From Idiomarina loihiensis (lineage in GTDB: Bacteria > Pseudomonadota > Gammaproteobacteria > Enterobacterales > Alteromonadaceae), in NCBI RefSeq assembly GCF_024584785.1, contig NZ_CP074112.1, positions 1,612,001 through 1,676,000 of the forward strand: DNA of 64,000 nucleotides, written 5' to 3'. A program made the position numbers and the translations under genes. The stretch's first letter is position 1. Each line of letters starts with the position of its first letter. Of the stretch, positions 55,238 to 61,634 are shown piece after piece. A model generated the notes under the pieces. It did no database searches, had not been told where the DNA came from, and saw only the letters and a program-made list of their open reading frames with translations.

Positions 55238-56803
55238 CTACCGGCCCTTCGCTAACAGCTTATGCCCTTTAGCCACGCCTAACAGCAACAACATCAATGC
55301 ATAAGTGCCTGCACCAGCGCCAATTAATACCGCCAACTGCCACACCCTATCCATAAATTCTACCGTCAACCACCAATCCCGCTGCGGCGCCAAGTACAAC
55401 ACCACCGCCACCATCGCCGCCACGGCCAGCGCCACTTTAACGAAATACGTCAAGGTACCGGGATAACGCTTCAGCACCCCATCGCGCCATAGATTATAGC
55501 CCAACAAACCCGCATTCACTGCCGCCGACAACGAAGTGGCAATGGCCAAACCCACATAACCAAACGGAATCGCAAATACCAAATTAAACACCATGTTAGT
55601 CACCATAGCGATGATCCCGTACTTAACCGGACGCTTGGTATCCTGGCGCGAATAAAATCCCGTCGCCAACACCTTCACCAACATAAAACTCAACAAACCA
55701 GAACCGTAGGCAAACAAACTGTACGACGCCAACCGCGCATCCTCAGGCGTAAACTCACCGCGCATAAACAGCACCATCAGCATCGGCTCGGCCAACACGA
55801 TCAGCCCCGCCATTGCCGGCAAACCCAGCAACACCACCGTCCGAATACCCCAATCCAAGGTGCGACTAAACTCCGCCGCCGATTTATCCACATGCCGCGA
55901 ACTCAACGCCGGCAAAATCACGGTCGCAATCGCAATCCCAAACAACCCCAGCGGAAACTCCAACAAACGGTCCGAGTAATACAGCCAGCTAATCGACCCA
56001 CTCATCAAAAACGAAGCAATGAAAGTATCCAACAGCAAATTAATCTGGCTCACCGACACCCCAAACAACGCCGGTATCATCAAGGTCCGAATTTTGGTCA
56101 CCCCAGGATCACGCCAGCCCCAGCGCGGCCGCACCAACAATCCCGCACGGCGCAAAAACGGCAGCTGAAACAAAAACTGCACCGCCCCGCCAACAAACAC
56201 ACCCCACGCCAGCGCATATTCGGGCTGCTCTAACTGCGGCCCCAACCAGATCGCGAATACAATAATCGCAATATTCAAAAACACCGGCGTAAACGCTGCC
56301 ACCGCAAACTTGCCAATGGTATTTAAAATAGCCCCAGCCAACGCCGTAAAGGTAATAAACCACAAATACGGAAAGGTAATCCGCAACAAATCCGCAGCCA
56401 ACACAAACTTATGCCCCTGCGGCCCATCGTAATACCAATCAATAAACCAACCCGTACCAAACAACGCAGCCACCACCGGCGACAGCACCACCCCCACCAA
56501 AGTAACGACTGTCACCAAGGTACCCAGCGTGCCCGCCACCCGCGCAATCAACAACCGCTGCTCATCCAGCGTCTTGCCCTGCTTATATTCTGTTAACACC
56601 GGCACAAACGCCTGCGCAAACGCCCCCTCCGCAAACAATCGCCGCAAAAAGTTAGGAATCTTGTTGGCAAAAAAGAACACATCCGCCGCCGCACCCGCGC
56701 CCATCAAGTTCGCAATCACCACATCACGCGCCAGCCCCAGCACCCGCGAAATAAGGGTCATGAAGCTAACGATCAAACCAGATTTAGCAAGGGATTTAGA
56801 CAA
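55238..56803 (-). CDS. murJ: MurJ, lipid II flippase
   Basis: A 521-residue membrane protein with 14 predicted helices, the MurJ/MviN length. The N-terminal segment VSFMTLISRVLGLARDVVIA and the RRLFAEGAFAQAFVPVL loop are family signatures. The start is TTG at 56803 with GAGGT six bases upstream; no ATG is available before the first helix. MurJ flips lipid II for peptidoglycan synthesis. In relatives it is next to rpsT, as here, but a four-helix-bundle gene with repeat arms now lies between them. Confidence 0.95.
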   Translation of the reverse strand: MSKSLAKSGLIVSFMTLISRVLGLARDVVIANLMGAGAAADVFFFANKIPNFLRRLFAEGAFAQAFVPVLTEYKQGKTLDEQRLLIARVAGTLGTLVTVVTLVGVVLSPVVAALFGTGWFIDWYYDGPQGHKFVLAADLLRITFPYLWFITFTALAGAILNTIGKFAVAAFTPVFLNIAIIVFAIWLGPQLEQPEYALAWGVFVGGAVQFLFQLPFLRRAGLLVRPRWGWRDPGVTKIRTLMIPALFGVSVSQINLLLDTFIASFLMSGSISWLYYSDRLLEFPLGLFGIAIATVILPALSSRHVDKSAAEFSRTLDWGIRTVVLLGLPAMAGLIVLAEPMLMVLFMRGEFTPEDARLASYSLFAYGSGLLSFMLVKVLATGFYSRQDTKRPVKYGIIAMVTNMVFNLVFAIPFGYVGLAIATSLSAAVNAGLLGYNLWRDGVLKRYPGTLTYFVKVALAVAAMVAVVLYLAPQRDWWLTVEFMDRVWQLAVLIGAGAGTYALMLLLLGVAKGHKLLAKGR

Positions 56804-56812
56804 TGTAACCTC

Positions 56813-56935
56813 GTTATTCGTTATTCGTTATTCGTGCGCTGCGCTGTTCGTGCGCTTCACTGTTCGTGCGCTTCGTTATTCGCGCGCTGCGCTGTTCGTG
56901 CGCTTCGCTGTTCGTACGCTCCGCTATTCGAAGCT
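56813..56935. repeat. TTCG-rich repeat, copy 3 left arm
   Basis: Begins with three perfect GTTATTC heptamers (56813-56833) and continues as GTGCGCTGCGCTGTTC and GTGCGCTTCGCTGTTC-type units to about 56935. The right arm at 57290-57343 is in inverted orientation, so the pair brackets the four-helix-bundle gene. On the minus strand this arm is translated as the C-terminus of that gene. Confidence 0.85.
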
Positions 56936-57263
56936 TCAACGTGTTAATTAACGCATTTAATAATTGGTATGTACGTGATAATAATTCATTTTCGTCTGAT
57001 CTAATATAACCAAGTCGCACAGCAATTCTTAACTGCGTCTTAAGTTCAGCAAGTGAACCTCTAGCAATAAACAGAAAACGTAAGAAGTCTTTGCTACTTC
57101 CTCTGTGCGCTCCTTCCTCTATATTACTTGGAATGCTCACCGCACATCTTTGCATCTGGCTTTTTAAGCCATACTTTTCGCCCTCTGGAAAACATCTCGT
57201 TATATCGTAAATCTCACAACACAGCTCTATCGCAACCTTTGTAACAATCAATTCCCTAGCCAC
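56814..57263 (-). CDS. Four-helix-bundle protein (23S rRNA intervening-sequence family)
   Basis: A 149-residue protein. The GTG at 57263 is preferred because AAGGAGG lies a few bases upstream; a TTG at 57311 lies within the repeat arm. The core (about 1-113) matches the four-helix-bundle family (TIGR02436): ELIVTKVAIELCCEIYDIT, then LKSQMQRCAVSIPSNIEEGA and KDFLRFLFIARGSLAELKTQL, the usual diagnostic segments. The last 35 residues or so are not helical-bundle sequence but a 16-residue repeat (TNSEAHEQRSARITKR, twice) encoded by the repeat arm. Relatives occur inside 23S rRNA intervening sequences and include the DGR accessory protein Avd; function here is unknown. Confidence 0.85.
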   Translation of the reverse strand: MARELIVTKVAIELCCEIYDITRCFPEGEKYGLKSQMQRCAVSIPSNIEEGAHRGSSKDFLRFLFIARGSLAELKTQLRIAVRLGYIRSDENELLSRTYQLLNALINTLKLRIAERTNSEAHEQRSARITKRTNSEAHEQRSARITNNE

Positions 57264-57289
57264 AATTAACCCTCCTTGTTTTATGTTTT

Positions 57290-57343
57290 CACGAACAGTG
57301 TAACGGACCAACAGCGAAGCGGACGAACAACGAATAACGAATT
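57290..57343. repeat. TTCG-rich repeat, copy 3 right arm (inverted)
   Basis: CACGAACAGTG, CAACAGCGAAGCGGACGAAC and AACGAATAACGAA follow one another; the reverse complement is the same TTCGTTATTCGT...CCGCTTCGCTGTT vocabulary as the left arm. The inverted orientation relative to 56813-56935 makes the two arms complementary. Confidence 0.8.
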
Positions 57344-57349
57344 CCGCAC

Positions 57350-57378
57350 TTGACTTTAGGTCTAAAAACAGGCATATT
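57350..57378 (+). promoter_or_regulatory. Promoter of rpsT
   Basis: TTGACT (57350-57355) and CATATT (57373-57378) are 17 bases apart. The predicted start near 57385 gives a leader of about 45 nt ending in TAGGAG before the TTG start codon. Confidence 0.7.
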
Positions 57379-57429
57379 CCCCGCCCTATTACACCAATGC
57401 ATTTTGATAACGAATTTTAGGAGTTCACC

Positions 57430-57690
57430 TTGGCTAACATTAAGTCTGCTAAAAAGCGTGCGGTTCAAGCAGAAAAAAACCGTCGCCACAACGCGAGCCG
57501 TCGCTCTATGATGCGTACCCAATTGAAAAAAGTAATTGCTGCTATTGAAGCGGGCGACAAAGCGGCTGCTCAGCAGGCATTTACTGGCCTTCAACCGGTA
57601 TTGGATCGTTATGCGACCAAAGGTTTGATCGGTAAGAACAAAGCTGCTCGTCATAAGAGCCGTTTAAGCGCGAAAATCAACGCACTGTAA
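57430..57690 (+). CDS. rpsT: Ribosomal protein S20
   Basis: An 86-residue, strongly basic protein beginning [20 protein letters not shown] after the initiator, the S20 signature. It starts with TTG, as does E. coli rpsT, where the rare codon is tied to translational autoregulation. TTAGGAG precedes it. S20 binds 16S rRNA early in 30S assembly. It is monocistronic here: its own promoter lies upstream and a strong terminator follows. Confidence 0.97.
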   Translation: MANIKSAKKRAVQAEKNRRHNASRRSMMRTQLKKVIAAIEAGDKAAAQQAFTGLQPVLDRYATKGLIGKNKAARHKSRLSAKINAL

Positions 57691-57728
57691 GCATCTGCTT
57701 GCATGGTGTGTGATTAACTTCGTGTTAC

Positions 57729-57757
57729 GAAAAAACCGGCTCTTGCCGGTTTTTTTG
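57729..57757 (+). terminator. Terminator of rpsT
   Basis: A-rich sequence, CCGGC-TCTT-GCCGG, then seven T residues (hairpin about 57731-57756) form a standard intrinsic terminator. Because the A-run mirrors the T-run it can also work on the minus strand. Confidence 0.93.
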
Positions 57758-57764
57758 TGGCTGC

Positions 57765-57841
57765 GTTCCCGTAGCTCAGCTGGATAGAGCAGCCCCCTCC
57801 TAAGGGGCAGGTCGCAGGTTCGACTCCTGCCGGGAACGCCA
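57765..57841 (+). tRNA. tRNA-Arg (anticodon CCU)
   Basis: A complete 77-nt cloverleaf can be drawn. The acceptor stem GTTCCCG pairs with CGGGAAC, the D arm is GCTC/GAGC, the anticodon stem GCCCC/GGGGC encloses the loop CTCCTAA (anticodon CCT), and the T arm is GCAGG-TTCGACT-CCTGC. The discriminator G and an encoded CCA end it. It reads AGG codons. It sits just after the rpsT terminator. Confidence 0.97.
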
Positions 57842-57874
57842 ATTTTCGTATTACTTGGGTACCTAGAGCGCCAT

Positions 57875-59059
57875 TTACGCCACCGCTTTAACGGCACGGT
57901 TAAATTCTCCTAGCTTAACCATCACGTCTGTAAGTGCAGCGCGCTCAACCTCAGTCAGGTACGGGTTCCAGATATCTGCCAGCAACACAATTCGAGTGCG
58001 GTCGCTGCGATTCCATGCTTCATGCAAATAGGTATCATCAAACGCAAAGGCTTTGCCTTCGTCCCAATGTATCTCGGTGATATCAGGTAGATGCAACGCG
58101 CAGTCCGTGGGAATATCTAAGCCCAAATGCAATACCGAGCGCAGGTTGGTGACGCCACGGTGGGGTAAAATATGAGCTCCGGGGCGTAGAATAGAAAAAC
58201 AGACTTCGGGCGAGTGCTGGGGGATGCGACACAAGGGTAAGCTATCTAGCACAGCGGCCGTGGTTGGGCATTGGGCTAAGTTTTCAGTAAAGGCTTTACC
58301 ATGTCGATAAAAGAAGAACGCATCCCAGCTACCGCCTTCGGTTAACTGCTCTTCGCCACCTTGATACTGAAAACGCGGGAACTCAGCTTGGGTCTCTAAT
58401 ACCCGATGCAGATCAGCCTGAATGCCGGCAGCGGCAGCTTCGTACTCATCAATAAAAGGCATCGCCTCGCGCGGAAATTGCGGTGCTACGGGTAAATCCG
58501 GCACGTAAAAATAGCTGGGTAACTGGCGCTTGTCATGATGTTCAACTGCGATTTCACCCGTATGCATGCGCACGGCTTTAATCACTCGCGCCAGATCTTG
58601 CTGCTCGTAGTCTCGTTGTAGCTCTCTAATCCATTGCTGGCCTTGGGCGATTCGTTGCTGCGCACTTACTTTCAACGCATGCTGCACAAAGGGCCGACAC
58701 CAAGGCGCAGTAGATGCATCATTGAGCCAAAAGCCAAGACTCTGCGCCGTATTAATGGCTTGGCTGTAATGCAAAAATGCAGCTTCAGGCTGTCCTAGCA
58801 TTTCAGCAAAGCGCGCCACTAACAAGCGCGTAGTAAAAGCATAAGGCTGTTGTTCTACTAAGCCCGTTAGTTGCTGCTGCTTGGCTTCGCTATCACAATA
58901 CTGGCGAAGTGCTTGCCCCAGTTGTTCATGATAACCAACTTGCTTCGGCTCCGCTTGGATCAGTCGCTCTAGCAAGCCAATCGCTTGCAGTAAATCGCCT
59001 TGTTCGCTAGCTGTTACTAGTTGTTGTTGGAGTTCTGCTGTGGTTACTGCATCTGTCAT
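57875..59059 (-). CDS. TPR plus aspartyl/asparaginyl beta-hydroxylase-like protein
   Basis: A 394-residue soluble protein. The N-terminal half (about 1-170) has helical TPR-like pairs. The C-terminal domain (about 215-385) matches the aspartyl/asparaginyl beta-hydroxylase family (PF05118), 2-oxoglutarate- and Fe(II)-dependent: HILPHRGVTNLRSVLHLGL supplies one metal histidine, WDEGKAFAFDDTYLHEAWN the second, and RTRIVLLADIWNP the 2-oxoglutarate-binding Arg. Substrate unknown. It follows the methyltransferase gene by 21 nt. The set of three genes lies downstream of a TonB-dependent receptor. Its stop lies near the tRNA on the opposite strand. Confidence 0.85.
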   Translation of the reverse strand: MTDAVTTAELQQQLVTASEQGDLLQAIGLLERLIQAEPKQVGYHEQLGQALRQYCDSEAKQQQLTGLVEQQPYAFTTRLLVARFAEMLGQPEAAFLHYSQAINTAQSLGFWLNDASTAPWCRPFVQHALKVSAQQRIAQGQQWIRELQRDYEQQDLARVIKAVRMHTGEIAVEHHDKRQLPSYFYVPDLPVAPQFPREAMPFIDEYEAAAAGIQADLHRVLETQAEFPRFQYQGGEEQLTEGGSWDAFFFYRHGKAFTENLAQCPTTAAVLDSLPLCRIPQHSPEVCFSILRPGAHILPHRGVTNLRSVLHLGLDIPTDCALHLPDITEIHWDEGKAFAFDDTYLHEAWNRSDRTRIVLLADIWNPYLTEVERAALTDVMVKLGEFNRAVKAVA

Positions 59060-59080
59060 GAGGGTACCTAATTCTTAAAG

Positions 59081-59836
59081 TTATTTCTGCCGGCGTGCGT
59101 AAGGTTTATCCCAGGCCTCAGAATGAATCCATTTAGCGCCCATGCCAAAACTAGGTTGGGTCGCAGCTAAACTGGTAAAATTAAAATCACGATGAAGGAA
59201 CACAGACGTGGTCGAGCTGTGGCATTCGCCTGGCTTAAAGCCCGTAAAATCCACTTCGATTAAGCCTTGTTCGCGTAAAAACTTGGCCGTATTAGGGTGC
59301 CAATCAGCATTATCCAAAATGATCATGCCACCTTGGTTCAGCTTACCTATGGCGGCACTAGCACAGTCATAACGGTAACCAGCGCTGTCCACAATAATCA
59401 CATCAAAGCCATGCTGGTACTGCTCAATGGTCCACGGAAAATCATCCCCATCAACATGCAGCAAGGTCACATTAGCAGCGAGTTCAGGCTTTAATTTTTG
59501 CACCCACTGGGCATTATTCTCGACGCTCATCACCTGCTGCGCCCGCTGCATCCAAAACTTAGTAGAGCCGCCGGCGCCAAACTCAAACACTCGCTTCTGA
59601 CGATAATCAAACTGTTGCAAGTATTCAATAGCAGGGTAAGTAAACAAAGGTAACGGCTGCCCCTTGGCATCCTGTGCTGTACCTTCGTCTACTGCTTTCA
59701 CAAAGCCGTATTCGGCCCGCACTATCTGTGTGATGGCCGCTAAAAACATCTCGCCTTTGGGCATTTCAACGGCTTGCGGATGGCGTTTTAATCTGCCGCC
59801 CTGCTCCTGTTCTTTACTAAAAGCACCCCAATACAT
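59081..59836 (-). CDS. Class I SAM-dependent methyltransferase-like protein
   Basis: A 251-residue Rossmann-fold protein. RVFEFGAGGSTKFWMQRA (about residues 82-99) is motif I, MSVENNAQWVQKL the acidic loop, and FDVIIVDSAGYRYDCA the motif IV region with NADWHP downstream. No known substrate-specific features were recognised. It is encoded between two 2-oxoglutarate-dependent oxygenase-like proteins, eight bases after the first, which suggests they act on the same target. A methyltransferase role is inferred from the fold. Confidence 0.75.
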   Translation of the reverse strand: MYWGAFSKEQEQGGRLKRHPQAVEMPKGEMFLAAITQIVRAEYGFVKAVDEGTAQDAKGQPLPLFTYPAIEYLQQFDYRQKRVFEFGAGGSTKFWMQRAQQVMSVENNAQWVQKLKPELAANVTLLHVDGDDFPWTIEQYQHGFDVIIVDSAGYRYDCASAAIGKLNQGGMIILDNADWHPNTAKFLREQGLIEVDFTGFKPGECHSSTTSVFLHRDFNFTSLAATQPSFGMGAKWIHSEAWDKPYARRQK

Positions 59837-59844
59837 GTTTATCG

Positions 59845-61548
59845 TTACTCCTCTGGCACCAAATCAAAAGCCACAGTCACGCGGTATTCATCGTCAGCAA
59901 AAGGCACGGTTCCATGCCACATCATCGACGGAAACAAGACCACTACGCCAGCTTGTGGTTTAACAATATAGTCAGGTTCATCCATGTAGGTCGGATCCAA
60001 CTGCGCTTGGCCAAACTTGATCCAGCCATGGCCGTCATGGTTTACCGCCTTGGGAATCGACACATAGAAGCAGCCACTGATCCAGCCTTCGCTATGATAA
60101 TGATTACGATGAAAGCCTGAACAATTCAGCCGCACACTCCAGGCGCCAGTGTACTTAAAGCGGCCACTTTTGCGCTTTAGAAACGGATGCTCTGGGTCAT
60201 CGGGTAGCTCGGCAATATACTGTGTTACCGCGGCTGAAATCTGTTGCTTCAGCGCTTGAATATCTTCATCTTGATTAAGAAATAACTGGCCGTCGGTTTG
60301 AGTACCACTGCGTAGCGACTGCTGCAACGGATGTTGTTTTTGCGTATGCAGGCGCTCCAGTTTAGCCAGCAAGCCTTGATTAAAATCAGACAACCCGCCG
60401 TCTGCGGCGGTAGTTAACGCAAACGGGCGCACGAAACGTCCGAAATCGTACAAACGCTGATAGCCCTGCCAATCGCCACTAGCTTTCAACGCCGTAGCAC
60501 GCATCGCCCACCAGCCCTGATGCCCAGGTGCTAACGTCACCAACTTTTGCGACAGCTGCAAGCACTCTACATAGTTTTGCTGCCCGAGTTGAGTCACAAA
60601 CATCTCGTACAGTGCTTCTTGCTGCTCCGGTTGCAAGCTTAAGGCTCGCTGCAGATAATCTTCTGCACGGGCCAGTTGCCCTTGCATACGTTTTAAATGC
60701 CCTTGCAATAACCATACCGACGCTGGCACCGAGTCTAATTGCAACAAGGGCTGTAAGGTCTGCTCCGCCAGCTCAAATTGCTCAGCTTTGATTAACCGAT
60801 GAGTTAACCCAAGACGTAGATCATGCCAGTCGTTATGAGCAGCTAATTGCTCGTAATAGCTACCCAGCCAATCGCTATCTTGCTGCAACCAGCGCATGTC
60901 TGAAAAAGTTTCGTGCAGCGCCAACTGACGTGGTTGCAAAGCAAGTGCAGCCCGCATATCGGCATAGGCTAAGTCGACTTCATCTAAGGCAAAAAACGCA
61001 AGCGCGCGTTGGCGTAAAAATGCCACCGATTGAGCATGGAAGCTCTGTTGCAAGAGCTCCAGCGCTTGCTGCGCCCGCCCTTGTAAGCGGTAAGCTTCCG
61101 CTGCAGCTAAGCGCGCTTGCGTATGCTGCGGTTGCTGTTTAAGCACTGTCAAAAAGGCAGCCAAGGCATCATCTAACTGCTGCTGTGCCAAAGCGGTTAA
61201 ACCAAGGTTATAGCGCGCCTCAAAAAAGTTGGGCTGAGCTTGTAAAGCCAACCTAAATTGCTGCTGAGCTTGCTCATATCGTTGCTGTTGACGTAATAAA
61301 TTACCGTAGTTATTCAGAATTTCGTGATGCTTAGGAGCTATCTTTAAAGCCTGCGTAAAACTTTGTGCGGCAGCGGTTAACTGTCCTAACTTACGCAGAG
61401 TTAAGGCCTGCACGTGCCATACCAACGCCTGCTCAGGCAGCTGTTGACTAAGCTGCTGCAACAAAGGTAGCGCCGCTTGATACTGCTGCTGTTGATACAG
61501 TGTCAGTGCTTGTTGCAGCACTGCTTGCGGTTGCTGGGAACGCTTCAC
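59845..61548 (-). CDS. TPR-repeat protein with C-terminal 2OG-Fe(II) oxygenase domain
   Basis: A 567-residue protein. Residues from about 10 to 340 form TPR repeats (for example AAQSFTQALKIAPKHHEILN and AQQQFRLALQAQPNFFEARYN). The C-terminal domain (about 440-567) fits the 2OG-Fe(II) oxygenase family PF13759: HYHSEGWISGCFYV offers an His-x-Glu pair, MMWHGTVPF the distal His and EYRVTVAF the Arg. The start is GTG at 61548 with AAGGAG upstream. Large TPR-oxygenases of this kind often hydroxylate proteins or peptides. It begins shortly after the receptor's terminator. Confidence 0.85.
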   Translation of the reverse strand: MKRSQQPQAVLQQALTLYQQQQYQAALPLLQQLSQQLPEQALVWHVQALTLRKLGQLTAAAQSFTQALKIAPKHHEILNNYGNLLRQQQRYEQAQQQFRLALQAQPNFFEARYNLGLTALAQQQLDDALAAFLTVLKQQPQHTQARLAAAEAYRLQGRAQQALELLQQSFHAQSVAFLRQRALAFFALDEVDLAYADMRAALALQPRQLALHETFSDMRWLQQDSDWLGSYYEQLAAHNDWHDLRLGLTHRLIKAEQFELAEQTLQPLLQLDSVPASVWLLQGHLKRMQGQLARAEDYLQRALSLQPEQQEALYEMFVTQLGQQNYVECLQLSQKLVTLAPGHQGWWAMRATALKASGDWQGYQRLYDFGRFVRPFALTTAADGGLSDFNQGLLAKLERLHTQKQHPLQQSLRSGTQTDGQLFLNQDEDIQALKQQISAAVTQYIAELPDDPEHPFLKRKSGRFKYTGAWSVRLNCSGFHRNHYHSEGWISGCFYVSIPKAVNHDGHGWIKFGQAQLDPTYMDEPDYIVKPQAGVVVLFPSMMWHGTVPFADDEYRVTVAFDLVPEE

Positions 61549-61584
61549 CTGCTCTCCTTAGGCTCTCGAAAAAAAGCCACCAAT

Positions 61585-61616
61585 AAAAAAGCCAGCAAAT
61601 TCATGCTGGCTTTTTT
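61585..61616. terminator. Terminator after the TonB-dependent receptor
   Basis: GCCAGCA-AATTCA-TGCTGGC (61591-61610) is flanked by six A and six T residues, so it is effective on both strands. It lies 18-50 bases past the receptor stop and should limit readthrough into the oxygenase cluster. Confidence 0.9.
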
Positions 61617-61634
61617 CATCGGAACTGTCAACGC

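Noticed and set aside
56813-56935. CRISPR array
   Set aside because: Units are short, variable and without unique spacers, and no cas genes are present; it is a degenerate palindromic repeat.
57664-57897. Minus-strand ORF of 77 codons across the tRNA
   Set aside because: It is the reverse strand of tRNA-Arg and of the rpsT end, with the well-known spurious peptide produced opposite tRNA genes. It has no ribosome binding site.
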